The position numbers were made by a program, and so were the translations under genes. A stretch of DNA of 64,000 nt from Chrysopilus asiliformis (lineage: Eukaryota; Arthropoda; Insecta; Diptera; Rhagionidae): positions 69,567,731-69,631,730 of the forward strand of contig OZ035961.1 of NCBI GenBank assembly GCA_964034945.1, written 5' to 3'. The notes beneath the pieces are model-generated. The model did no database searches, was not told where the DNA came from, and saw only the letters and a list, made by a program, of their open reading frames with translations. Positions within the stretch are counted from its first letter, which is position 1, and every line of letters begins with the position of its first letter. This document shows, piece after piece, positions 31,847 through 43,118 of the stretch.

Positions 31847-32610
31847 CAAGCCTGGGCACTCCTTGGCTCGTCTGGCTCCTCACAACGATAACATTTTTAT
31901 TCAAATTTTACGAGAATACAATCAATGTATGAACATTTTTACTCGACTCTCCAACGCAATGATACGTGTTGGTAGACGACGGCCACTTCGGCAGCCGAAA
32001 TCAAACGATTGACTAACAATCGATGGAGCGAGCCTACGCTACGACAGTCATTCAGTATGATTTCTGCTGTTGATGCGTACGGGTGTATACATTTGCTCTC
32101 CAAAATTATAATTGCTTCCCAAAGAACACTGATGTACGAAATTTTTTCAGAAATTTGATTTTTTTAGTTTTCCTTTTCCATTATGAAGCGCTCATATTCA
32201 AATTCAAATACTATGTCGTGTGATTGGGAAAACAAATATTTAATAACCAGAAATAATGATAACCGGCTATGTCTGGTTTGCAGTTACATGTCGAATAAAA
32301 AATTCAATCTACAACGCCATTACAACAGCTGTCCTATCAGGTAACATAATGCAATTTAGCGCATGTTTTTTCGAAGCACAGAATCGGAAATACGTCCTCA
32401 CAAGTTTTTTTGCACGACGGAACTTATTATTTTTTTGTAATCGCATCATGATAAATTGTGTAGTCCACTGTTCCTAAACGTCTCTATCAAAAGCGAAAGA
32501 GCGTAAAAAATGAAAAAGATGCGTTTTCTCATTTCGTGTTATAGTATATGAAGAAACATAAAATTTCTTCGAGTAATAGTAAATCACTACATACATGGTG
32601 CCCAGGCCTG
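31847..32610 (+). mobile_element. Non-autonomous hAT element with intact BED zinc-finger exon
   Basis: The ends CAAGCCTGGGCAC and GTGCCCAGGCCTG are inverted with one mismatch. The 8-bp duplication CTGTAAAT is perfect (31839-31846 and 32611-32618). At 764 bp it lacks the catalytic domain. It retains a zinc-finger reading frame at 32183. The ends are related to those of the element at 964-1685. Confidence 0.85.
32183..32344 (+). CDS. BED-type zinc-finger exon of a hAT element, 53 codons
   Basis: The open frame reads MKRSYSNSNTMSCDWENKYL, then RLCLVCSYMSNKKFNLQRHY, and ends NSCPIR. The Cys-x2-Cys and a following His, with a final Cys or His position, match the DNA-binding N-terminus of hAT transposases. 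The stop codon overlaps an AGGTAA that would be a good splice donor, so this is likely exon 1 of a once-larger gene. The frame is intact, unlike the related copies at 1232 and 26527. It could make a short DNA-binding peptide, or serve as an exon donor; both are inference. Confidence 0.6.
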   Translation: MKRSYSNSNTMSCDWENKYLITRNNDNRLCLVCSYMSNKKFNLQRHYNSCPIR

Positions 32611-32618
32611 CTGTAAAT

Positions 32619-32866
32619 TGAAATTGCTTGGTTGTTTTTATCGTGTAATTTTATTTTATTTTGATTTTTATTTGTTTTTCATCTATGGGCGTTTTCATGA
32701 ATGCAAGTTCTGCAAATAACACAAAAGATTTTGGTAATAATAAACCCAGTTATATGTTATTCGTTTAGTTAGTTTACTTTCGCAAATTACTGAACAACTA
32801 AGTATTACAGGGAGATGGAAGAAAATGTTTTGTCCGAGTATATTTATGAAAATGCCCTATAACATT
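32619..32866. other. AT-rich DNA, nothing recognised
   Basis: No element ends or frames of note between two transposons. Confidence 0.4.
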
Positions 32867-32870
32867 TTAA

Positions 32871-33184
32871 CCCTTTCACTCGGCATTTATTTCTAATAGC
32901 AAAAAAAATATGTTGTTGCTTTTTTCAATAATAATATATAAAAATATATATTATTATTAAAAAAAAACAACAAAATTTTTTTTTTGCTTTTTTCAATAAT
33001 AATATATAGCAACAAAATATATTTCAAAATTTAAAAAATTTAAATATCTTTTTAGAAGTCTCTTTTTGATTATGTACTCATTTGTGTACATAAATTGTCA
33101 ATAATTGTCCCTCTCCCTTCTAATTCTCTTAGAAATACGAGTTAAATATGATGTACACAATTGTGTACGCGCCGAGTGAAAGGG
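32871..33184. mobile_element. 314-bp piggyBac-like MITE
   Basis: Perfect inverted ends CCCTTTCACTCGGC, with TTAA on both sides (32867-32870 and 33185-33188). The interior has inverted AATAATAATATATA tracts. No coding. Confidence 0.85.
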
Positions 33185-33352
33185 TTAAAATTAAACATTT
33201 GTTCGTTGTGTTGCAAGTGAAATTTGATTTTTAGGTACAAGATGCCAAAATTCACCAAACGGAAAGGCACATCCCGTAAACGTAACATTACAGTCAATCA
33301 AATTGTTTATTTAGTTTCCTTTTCACTAAAATTTCTTACTTAAATATCTACT

Positions 33353-33560
33353 AGGGGCTGCGCCCCGAACCGCTTCGCGGTTCATCCCCCTTCCTCAGTC
33401 GGCCTTCGGCCTCCCTGCCCCCGTCGGCCTACGGCCTCGCCCCTCACGCTTGAATTGTTGCAATTTGATGTATGGAGATGCTACGTAAAATTATTTAAAT
33501 ATATTTCAGCTCTCGCCTTCCTCTTTACTCGGCCTTCGGCCTCGAGTCAAATGCATATGT
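33353..33560 (-). mobile_element. Helitron-like 3' end and GC hairpin cluster
   Basis: Read on the minus strand, GAACCGCGAAGCGGTTC is followed by GGGGCGCAGCCC and then CTAGT, matching a Helitron hairpin plus CTRR end. Next to it are three CGGCCTTCGGCC-type hairpins. The 13123-13160 block is a second copy in the opposite orientation. No Rep/helicase is present. Confidence 0.4.
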
Positions 33561-34261
33561 AGTTAACCCAAAAAAGGGAAATTTTTTTAGAGACATTTTT
33601 CTTTGTGACCCAACGGTGTATTACAAAATCGTACTGTTTACTTACAATATATTCAATAACGGTAAAAGGTGGTTATCCACACGGGGAAAGACAATATTGT
33701 GGGAAATGTTATTCTTTTTAATTCATGTCATACATTGAAGCACCAAATCCCTTTAGAATTGCAAAATATAGCAGGTGAAGGCTATACATAACGATGGTAT
33801 CTATACTGTTTTTCGCAGTATTATATTGTTTTTCAGACTCCAATACTGCATTACTGCTTTTTTCCCCAAAATACTGTATTTAAATACTCAGAAAACTTTA
33901 ATTCTTTAACGTTTCCAAATTCAAATTTATTAATAGCAATGCAAAACGTCAGTGGCAACACAAAACAGTGGCAACACATGGCAAGTGTAAATACATTCAA
34001 ACGACGAACAGCGAAGTATTGATGGCAACATGTCATATAGATTCGCTTCTTCCTTTCCCCATCGATTACTGTCTTGGCATTATTCATTCTTCTTCAGAAC
34101 GCGTTACTTTGATTTTGCTTTCCATTGTTAATTTAAAAGATTAAAAATGTCGAAATTAAGAGCAAAGACACAAATTTTCATTGAATAAAATTTATACTGC
34201 GAAAAATACTGTTTTTTCAAATCAACTTACTGCTTTTTTAAATTTTTAGGTGAAATATACT
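33561..34261. other. AT-rich DNA, nothing recognised
   Basis: Several ATACTGT words and short frames without family patterns. Confidence 0.4.
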
Positions 34262-34812
34262 GTTTTGACGTGGATACGTCTTGGATTTTGGTTATGGGGG
34301 TACAAATTAGAAAATCGGCTTGCTGCCATGATAAGAAATTTGCAATCGGTGCAACTCGATAGTTTGTGGTGACATCCGAACAGAAACTGTGTTATAAGAT
34401 CCAGCCTACATTAAAGCATTGTTTAGGGTATTTTGTTATGTTAAACTATGTTCAATTATCTTTTTAAGAATCAAAATCTAAATTTTCACTGCCGCTGTTA
34501 TGCTGTGTTTGCTGCTTGTAGTACAGATTTCACATTTATACTGTTTTTATGCTTCTCCTTTATGTGTATTGAATCTGATGTATTGAATGCCATGTTATTT
34601 CGTTCTTTTCGCTCTGAAAAGTGTCGCTCTTAACGGCAAAATTGTTTGCTGTGGTTTCCGACTCTCGTTCTTGGGAACGAAAATGATTTCTATTTAAGTT
34701 TTCGCTTCTTGTTCAAAGCGGGTTGTGGGTCTCGCATAAAAATGAATGAAAGCCTCGAGCGATGGCTGTTGGGTATGATGCACACACATAAATAAGTAAG
34801 GTATTTCATTAG
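34262..34812 (-). repeat. GACGTGGATACG repeat family, uninterrupted copy
   Basis: It matches 29104-29300 and 30388-30500 at its left, and the reverse complement of 42230-43118 through its right part (GAATGAAAGCCTCGAGCG, TTGGGTATGATGCACAC). No coding frame is preserved. It may be the non-coding end of a larger element not otherwise seen here. Confidence 0.6.
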
Positions 34813-34814
34813 TA

Positions 34815-35210
34815 AGAGCCTGTTCACATTGGTTGAAATAGTCCGCCTAAATAGGACAGAAACTGGCAACAGTAGGGCAAGGTGAGGAAGTGGGACTGCT
34901 GATAGGAAAATCATCCTCAAAACTAAAAACTCCATTCTCAGAGTTCCGCCTGTCGTGCTCTGATTGGTTGGCTGCCACACTGAATGTGTTCCATTGTCAT
35001 TATTGTTTCGGTCGTCGTCGATGCAACACGTCGCAGAGCAAAAGGCAGCCACGTATTACTTGCAATTCTTTAGAAATGTTCCGTTTCCCAAATGTTTCAC
35101 GCCAGTCTGATTGCTCACAGCTACTGGTTCAAATAGTCTCAATCTGAACACGAGCAATATTTCAACCGTCCTATTTAGGCGGACTATTTCAACCAATGTG
35201 AACAGGCTCA
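34815..35210. mobile_element. 396-bp MITE ending the non-LTR fragment
   Basis: The ends GAGCCTGTTCACATTGGTTG and its inverse extend for about 43 bp. TA lies on each side (34813-34814 and 35211-35212). Its right end abuts the reverse-transcriptase frame, which it cuts off. Confidence 0.7.
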
Positions 35211-35212
35211 TA

Positions 35213-36344
35213 GCTGCACATGCCGCCATCTGCTTGCAAAGTAGTAGAGTTTCCAGTGCCTTTGTAGGGGTCGTTCTCAGTGCTCCACTTATACACACTG
35301 AAACCATTTTTTGTATTTTTCCTAGCAAACTTCGGGGTGCGGCTTTGTCTAAAGCTGTCCACCAGACGATTACCCCGTACATAAGTATGGGTCTGATAAC
35401 GGACGTGTAGAGCCAGTAAACCATGTATGGTTTCATTGCCCATTTTGATCCAATGGTTCGTTTACACGAGTAGAGTGCCACTGAGGCTTTTTTAACCCTT
35501 TCCTGAGTATTAAGTTTCCAGTCTAGCTTCCTATCCAGAATAATACCTAGGTATTTAGCCCTGTCTATCCAGACTAGGCTGGTGCCATTTATGGAGGGTG
35601 GGTAGATTTGAGGAACTTTATATTTCCTGGTGAAGAGGACTATTTCGGTTTTATGCGGGTGGACCGCTAAACGGCATTTGTTTGTCCAAATAGATAGTTT
35701 AGAGAGAGCATTCTGTGTTAGCTCTTTCAAGATTGTAGGATACTTTCCTGAAAAAGCTATGGCAATGTCGTCCGCATAAGCTATCACTTTGCACCCCTCC
35801 GCTTCTAGGGTTTGAAGCAATTCGTTAATTGCTAGTATCCAAAGAAGTTACATATCTTCTTGCAGGTAAGTTCTCCAGCTTTGAGTTGATAATCCTGCCT
35901 TTTAGCATTAGCATTAGATTTATCCTGCCTTTTAGCATTAGATTTATCAGTTCGCTTAAAGAAACCTCTACTCCAAGATACTGTAATGCTCCTATGGTAG
36001 CCCCAGGTACGACATTGTTCAATATGTAGAAAGGTAACCATTGTGTATTCATTGAGGTCCAGTGATTTTTCTATTGTGTGAACCAGAGTGTGCATAGCTG
36101 TCTTCACGGACTTGCCTTTGCAGTATGCGTGTTGGGATGTAGATAGCTTATTTGGGTCAATTTTTTGATGTATATGAGTATCTAACAATCTTTCTAGTTT
36201 CTTCAGGAGAAAAGACGAGAAACCTCTAAAATTCTGAATTGTGAGAGGCTGACCGGTCTGAGATCTTTAGGTGAGCTATGTGAGTTTTTCCCTGCCTTGG
36301 GGATAAAAACGACGTTGACCTCTGTCCATTTTAAAGGAATATAG
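35213..36344 (-). pseudogene. Non-LTR retrotransposon reverse transcriptase (LOA/R1-like), 3' segment
   Basis: Minus strand. The upstream part has EVNVVFIPKAGK and SQHAYCKGKSVKTAMHTLV, then a frame break near 35820-35840. The catalytic box is KVIAYADDIAIAFSGKYP, followed by the thumb (VWIDRAKYLGIILDRKLDWK; PILMYGVIVWW; ALRTTPTKALETLL). The PTKALE block suits the LOA/R1 group of insect non-LTR elements; the exact clade is uncertain. The 5' portion of the same element lies at 46445-48250, beyond the BEL insertion. The 3' end is lost at the MITE at 34815-35210. Confidence 0.85.
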
Positions 36345-36349
36345 ACTAG
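36345..36349. repeat. BEL target-site duplication, left copy
   Basis: ACTAG directly precedes the left LTR. The same five bases follow the right LTR at 46440-46444. Both copies lie in non-LTR element sequence, proving order of insertion. Confidence 0.85.
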
Positions 36350-36580
36350 TGTCGACGAACGGACAAAGTAATTCACTTTAAAAATAAAAAAATATGTAAA
36401 ATTTATTCATAGTAACTTTTGAATTGTAATTTGTCATTATACACAGTTTTTTTATTCATTGTACTTTCAACAGTCTAATAGATTGCATATCAAAATAATT
36501 ATTTGTCCGTAAAATCATATATAATAGAAATAATAGTAAAATAAAAACAATAAATAATTAATACGTGTTTTTCGTTAATA
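36350..36580 (+). repeat. BEL 5' LTR
   Basis: It starts TGTCGACGAACGGACAAAG and ends TTTTCGTTAATA. It matches the right LTR along its full length. The end is ATA rather than the usual CA, but both copies agree. Confidence 0.9.
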
Positions 36581-36583
36581 AAA

Positions 36584-36600
36584 TTGGTCCTTCGAGCCGG
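36584..36600 (+). promoter_or_regulatory. BEL primer-binding site
   Basis: TTGGTCCTTCGAGCCGG begins three bases after the LTR. The TGGTCCTTCGAGCCGG form is a common BEL/Pao primer site complementary to a tRNA 3' end; the tRNA was not determined. Confidence 0.6.
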
Positions 36601-36686
36601 ATATACAAGTCCCGGGAAAAACAGTAAAATTCTGAATTGTGAAATTAAAGAAAAGTGAAAAGTTCAAAATAATATAAAAAATCAAC

Positions 36687-38132
36687 ATGACGTTATTTTC
36701 TGATGTCTTGAAAAGCAAAATTCTGGAAGCAGAACAAGAGGATTTGAAATGGCTGTACTTCGCTGTATTTGGAAACCAACCAGAACACAATTTAGTGAAG
36801 ACTCACCTCAATAACTTCAAAAAATTTAAGTTCGAAAAAGGATCCCATGGATATGAGGAAAAATTACGAAGTCTGCAACAAATTGGTATAAATCATTTAT
36901 TAGTTATTTGTAGATTTTTAAACATCGAAACTACGACAAATCCTAATGAGAACAATTTGGCTATGGAAATTTTAAATACACTTTTCGAAGTTTCGGACAA
37001 ATATATGAGACAATGTGAAGAAGTACCAGAACCCTGTGGTAGTAATTTTGAAGCAAATGTGCTTTCGCCCAGTAGGTATCAAAGGATCCCAGAAATTCAA
37101 GAAAAAGGTTCAAGATATTCTCGAAAAAATTCGGTACGGTCTGTAGTAACTTCTAATATCCAGGAAAAGCTTGTTAACGAAAATAAACTAGCAGAGCTAA
37201 AAAGGAAAAAAATAGAGCTGGAATTACAAAAGGCTGAATTCGAGATTTTGGAACAAGACAGAATTACTGAATTAGGCGCAAGACTAGCAGAAATTCGAAG
37301 CAAAGGTGGTTCTACTATTTCTTCAAGATCGAAAGTAAATCTTTGGCTTAATAATATGGATTGTGGAGATGGCCCAGATCAACCCGCGGGAGAACAACAT
37401 CGCAACATTTGTGTGCCAGGACGATCACGAATTCAAACTCTATACAATGAAGTTCAGAGTCAGAAAATTGTTGAAGATAATTCAAAAATACAAGAATTAG
37501 AATCAGACATCAAATGTATGTTGGCGCGACAAACAATCGGAAATAGTCTTCCAGTTTTCGATGGTTCAAATGGTTTGCAGTGGCCAGTGTTTCTGGAAAA
37601 TTATAGGAGAACAACACAATTATGCAAATTTACCAACGAAGAAAATCTAAATCGATTAAACGAAAAAATACAAGGTAAATCTCGATTGAAAATTGATTTG
37701 GTATTGTTAGCAGCAAGAGATCCAGAACAAATTTTATCAATTTTAAATAAAATTTATGGAAATAACGACTTCATTTCTCTCGAGTTAGTAAAAAGGGTTC
37801 AAAAATTACCTGTAGTAAGGAACTTACTTGAATTCAAAAATTTTAATGATGAGGTTAGAAATGTTACAGCAGCTGTAGAATCTCTAGATATTGTGATAAA
37901 TATTAAAAATATTCTTACTGAAATTTTAAAGAAATTGCCTGATCATCTGTTATCGGCGTGGTTTTCCTCATCACTAAATGATCATCCAACAGAAGAAAAC
38001 AATTCGTATAAATTAAAGTTGTTGGCCTTTGCTAGATTCTCGGAGAAAATGGCGGAAGCAATGAGCGCAAATAATTTTTTTACAACAACATCATATGAAC
38101 AAAATTTTTCCTCATATGTACACCGATTCTGA
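36687..38132 (+). pseudogene. gag: BEL gag with DUF1759
   Basis: 481 codons from MTLFSDVLKSKILEAEQEDL. The first 100 residues are helical and not typical in detail. A Lys/Glu-rich coiled coil (residues about 170-215) precedes the DUF1759 region (LPVFDGSNGLQWPVFLENYR at about 290-310; LVKRVQKLPVV). The frame is open throughout but leaves gag sequence near 38115, where foreign DNA starts. The nucleocapsid zinc knuckles lie 1 kb further on, so gag is split. Confidence 0.85.
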
Positions 38133-39135
38133 GCATAATCGATACTTATCGCCAGTGGAATGTCGATAAGAGGGAATTTTTTTAAAGTTAGGAAATTTTC
38201 TTGAAGATCCGCAGCGATGAAGAATTTTTTACCTGCCCGATGTGAATTTTATCAGTTGCAAGTGTAAGAAGCAACCCAAAAATTCTGAATTTGACAGCCG
38301 CAAATGTACCGCGAAAAACTTTAGATAGTGTTTTTATTAATTTACCAAAGACAATGAATTCCGCAGTACCCGTTTATTATTACTTTAGTAAGATTTCGTC
38401 TCATTATTCGGAATCAAATGCGAATAATGAGACGAAATCTACGGGACGCGTCAGATCCTTTTCCGATACCCGAAGAAAGGTAAAAAAGCGTAATTTATGT
38501 ATGGTTAAAAACTTTAAATTTATGTGTTTTGTAGGTTTATTGAAATATATACACGGTTGGAAATCGTGGTATAAATTGCTTTAAATTACCCTCAAATTTT
38601 CTATATCACATTACTGAATACAAAAAGTCTTATCGTTTTGATAAATCCACGATTTATCAAGTAGAAATGATACAAAATTTCGCATTTATTCCATACATTT
38701 GTTTTGATAAATAGCAAATATATCAAAATGATAAAAAAATCCGATGGATTTTTATGCATACATTTTTTTATCAAAATTACACCAATTTTGCTAACCGTGG
38801 AAATAATTGAAAAGTTGACTCCGCACACGACTGAAGTGGGGCCCAATCGAACTTTAATATCGCCTGCTCTTCGTGTTTTGTGTGCGCTAAACTTATACGC
38901 AAACGCACTCTTATCACTACCTCATAAAGCAAGCGATATCCCTTGGAAATGTCGATAAAAACGTTGGAAATGTGGAATAGCTTTCCAGACGTCAAACCAT
39001 TAGTGTTACCCGAGTGAAGGAAATCGCATTGGAAGTCGAACCTGCATTAGTGTGCTGTATCCACCAACACAATTAAAAGAAAGTTGAATATGTGCACATA
39101 AGTCGCTTGTCGATAATTATCGACAGTTCCCTCAG
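38120..39135. mobile_element. Foreign insertion inside BEL gag
   Basis: BEL-like coding stops at about 38118 and resumes at about 39140. The ends are related inverses (GATTCTGAG, then CGATAACTATCG-like words), but the target duplication was not resolved. The segment contains a perfect 20-bp stem hairpin at 38391-38440. No transposase is visible. Confidence 0.55.
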
Positions 39136-39139
39136 AATC

Positions 39140-39911
39140 CCTATAATGATCAAAACAATATCAATGTCCAAGAAAACAAATTTAATAACTTTACAAGTAA
39201 AAATTGTTCCATTTGTAATTCAGGCAGTCACATTTTGGAAAGATGTTCTAAGTTTATCGAAGCTGATGTTAAGCAAAGATGGAGATTTGCCGAAAAAGGA
39301 CAATATTGTTATAGATGTCTTTTGAAACATGGTCCAGGCAAATGTAAAAGTCTTGAACCATGTGGTATGGATGTAAAAGATTCCATAATAAATTATTGCA
39401 TAAGTCACAATACAATGCTAATAATAACCAATTAATTAAAAATTCAACTGAACCAAGTATAAATTGCATGAATATTTCAGAAGCGAAAACTTTAGTAAAA
39501 ATGGTTCCTGTGAAGGTTTTTGATCCAAAAGGATGTATTGAAATTGTTGCTTTTTTGGATGAAGGAAGTAATTTGACTCTCATGGATAACTCAATTGCAG
39601 AGGTTATTGGTCTAAAAGGAGAAGAATCTTCTTTTTGTTTCAAATGGACAGGTGAAATCTCCAGAATTGAAGAACGGTCTAAATGTGTGAAGGTAGAAAT
39701 ACAAACCGTTGATAATTTAAATAATAAATATGTCTTGAATAATGTACATACTGTTCGAGATTTGAATTTACCAAAACAAAATGTAAATTTAGATGACATA
39801 GCTAAAAAATTTCCATATGTTAACCGTAGTCCTACGTTGAGAAAAAATTCATTTAAAATTTTTTTTTTAAATTTAAAAAAATGTTGGCTTCTACTACTAT
39901 GGAGATATTAA
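39140..39911 (+). pseudogene. BEL nucleocapsid knuckles and Pao protease region
   Basis: Two zinc knuckles are seen: CSICNSGSHILERC and CYRCLLKHGPGKC, followed by a third Cys/His cluster. A frame change occurs near 39370. The protease-like region (DUF1758 type) contains EIVAFLDEGSNLTLMDNSIA with the DEGS active-site form, and VRDLNLPKQNVNLDDIAKKF. It degenerates after about 39836 into a T/A-rich stretch. Confidence 0.85.
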
Positions 39912-40005
39912 AATTATTTGGTTGTGGTAGATTTCCATGGAACAAATAAAGTCACGGAGAATCGGCTCCCAAAATTTTATTTTACAGTTCCAAATATATT
40001 AAAAA

Positions 40006-40641
40006 ATGAAAAACCAAAAATGTAGTTTTCTACACCAACGTAGGACTAGGGTTAAAGAAGTTAATTTAACTACATTAAATTGCCAACCATTGCTTTTAAT
40101 TGGACAAAATAATGGTCACCTTATTGTGAGTAGAGAAGTCATTAGTCCAAGTCCAAATTCACCGATTTTGTCTAAAACTGTTTTGGGATGGAAAATTCAT
40201 GGGCCAATCGATAATAAAGATACAGCGAATATGATCGGAGTTGTGATGACATGCTGTCAAAATTCAGATGATCGTCTACATGATACAGTGAAAGATTATT
40301 TCAAATTAGAAAGTTTCGGAGCCTGCAGAACTAAAGAAGACAGCCAAAGATCAACTGAAGACCACAGAGCTTTACAAATTCTAAATTCAAGTGTCAAAAA
40401 ATGTGATAAAGGCTATGAACTTGGATTACCCTGGAAAAATGACGACATTCAATTGCCAGATAGCTACGCTTTAGCTAAGAGCAGATTATTTTGCCTAGAA
40501 AGAAAGTTATTAAAAAATCCAGAATTTGGAAAACGATATTGTGAAGAAATTGACCAGCTTTTCATAAAAGGATATGAAAGACGTCTCAATCTAAAAGAAA
40601 TTCGATCATCAAACAAAAAAAGCAAGGTGTCTGTCTCGTAG
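40006..40641 (+). pseudogene. pol: BEL pol, region between protease and RT
   Basis: The frame reads LNCQPLLLIGQNNGHLIVS, SPILSKTVLGWKIHGPI and YCEEIDQLFIKGYERRLN, which is the conserved linker before Pao RT. It ends where the 40640-43118 insertion begins; the RT domain resumes beyond it. Confidence 0.85.
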
Positions 40642-43118
40642 AGACGGCCAGAAGACGTGGATCCGCCTACAACGATCGCCAATAGATATTTAAGTAAAAA
40701 AATTTAGTGAAAAGGAAATTAAGGAAACCAATCTGGCAATTATTGAAAATCCGTGTGGTGATTTAAGTGAACGGCGAACAGTTGTATCAAAATTCCAGTT
40801 TGAAGTCAAACTTTCTAATCAGATTTTTTTAAAATTTATTCCAATCGGAGTTTGATGTATGGGAGTTTTATGTAGAATCATATCCTAAATAACTTTTGTT
40901 CTTGCACTTTTTTGATAAGATGCACCGTTTTTGAGATATTCGGTTTCACCATACGGGTATAATAATTTTATTTATATTTGGTTTATGATAAGAGAAGTGT
41001 GAAATAAATATCATACATACAGTTCTCAAAACACTCCCATTTCTAGTCTTTCGATCAAGTTAGTTATATATATAATGACGAAGGCACAGTATACAGTAAG
41101 CAAACTCGAAAATAATCCAATTTACTATGTAAGAGTAAAAAGAACATACTATATTCATAGGCAGAAAACACGAGAGCAAACAGCACAGTCATATATGCGT
41201 GTAACCGAAAATTTGTAAACAAAAGCGACACAGCTGATCGGTATCTTTTGCATTTCGCAATGTGTTTTGCGTCAAATTTAGTCGGCATAAAGATTAAAAG
41301 CTAAATAAAATATCAGCGGAATACACGAAATAGTATGGAAACATACTAATTTATAAACTTTCTGTTTAAATCACTCACTTTATTTCACAGGAAATTGAGA
41401 AAAATAATGAAACCGAAATCCACCCGACTCGTTTCCCATCAAATCAGAGCAACTGAAAGAAACAATTGCCAACGGCATTGCCGTATCTGATTTTTCTGCT
41501 GTTAATTTTATATTTCAGAGGAGGGAAATTTAAAAATTGAAATCTGTTTTGACCACCATTTCTTATAAAAGTACAAATATTCTTCATTTTAGGTTGAAAA
41601 TTTGGATAGAAAATTTAAATTGTCAGGATATAGTAAAAAAGCAATTAATATCAAATCTTCGGTCCGTCAAAATCATTTTACAAACGACGTGATGCTAATT
41701 TCAAAGCAATAATGACGTTTGATAAAAAATGCAGTACCAGTTTGGACTGAATTTCTAATTTTCTATATTCAAACGAACATAATTTGCAACTTTTTAGAAT
41801 TGTATTTAATTTCTAAGGCAAAAAATACATTTCGCAACTGACTAATCTGGTAACGTCGTTGCGGCTCTCAGCTTTAACAGTATATTTCTTTCTCTGTTTC
41901 ACTTTTATTAGATTCCTTTGTGGTCATATTGCTTGTTCATTCTTTGTACCCCAAAAATTTAAGATTTTTCTAACCAATTAGAATGCCTAGATTTGGGTAT
42001 TTCTGGGTTATTCGTTTTCGGTTACACAGGTTATTTTTACATTTAATGTATGAAGTTTGTTTACTGTATACTGTGACGAAGGTTTTACATTTTATTACTA
42101 TTTCATCAATTCTACTACTATTTTTCGGCCGATTTACTACGATTTCGAAAATCAAAAGTCACAACCCTGAACAAAACTTTAATGCTGGGAGCGAAATATC
42201 GTTCTCTCAGTAGTAAAATCCATACTTATATGCGTGTGTGCATCATACCCAACAGCCATCGCTCGAGGCTTTCATTCATTTTTATGCGAGGCTCACAAAC
42301 CGCTTTGAACAAGAAGCGAAAACTTAAATAGAAATCATTTTCGTTCCCAAGAACGAGAGTCGGAAACCACAGCAAACGCTTTTGCCGTTAATAGCAAAAA
42401 GAACGAAATAACATGACATTCAATCACAGAACTATATAACATAGAACAACTGTCACCATACAAAGCTCTGCTGAAAAATGGTCCCAAAAGTATTTCCCTC
42501 TTTATCGTACTTTAACGCATCCACTGAACTGTATAAGGTCGCGAAATTCAAATTTAGTTTGCCGCGAAATTCAAATTTCAGAAGTTTGACACTAACTATA
42601 GGCGCAAACAAATAACTTTAGCCGCCAACACCATTCCGAAAGTCTATTTTCCTTTGACAGCTCACGGTTTAAACGAGACGGCTATATTTATTTTCATACG
42701 GTTATCTTGCTCTTACTTGAGTCGTTTTGATACACTGAATTGTATTGAAATGAGACTATTTGAGACAGCAAATCGAGCGATCTATCTATGCATTCAATAC
42801 AACAGATTCAATACACACAAAGGAGGAGCATAAAAAGAGTATAAATGTGAAATCTGTACTGCAAGCAGCAAACACAGCATAACAGCGGAGTAAAAATTTT
42901 GATTTTGCTTTTTAAAAACATAATTGAACATAGTTTAACATAACCAAATACCCTATACAATGCTTTAATGTAGCCCTCATCTTATAACACAGGTTTTGTT
43001 CAGATATCACCACAAACTATCGAGTTTCATCGATTGCAAATTTGTTATCATGGCAGCAAGCCGATTTTCTAATTTGTACCCCCATTACCAAAATCCAAGA
43101 CGTATCCACGTCAAAATG
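40640..43118. mobile_element. Composite repeat inserted in BEL pol
   Basis: Non-BEL DNA of about 2.5 kb. It opens with a GTCTCGTAGAGAC hairpin and GACGTGGATCCG, and closes with GACGTATCCACGTCAAAA, partly an inverted end. It contains a TATACCCG-family block (40750-40965), an inverted pair at 41087 and 42058 (GTTTACTGTATACTGTG), and the GACGTGGATACG family in reverse (42230-43118), itself interrupted at about 42425-42830. No complete gene is visible. Confidence 0.6.

Noticed and set aside
33100..33600. Bacterial contamination suggested by GC-rich hairpins
   Set aside because: The hairpins are short, embedded in AT-rich insect repeats, and one has a second copy at 13123 in the same window.
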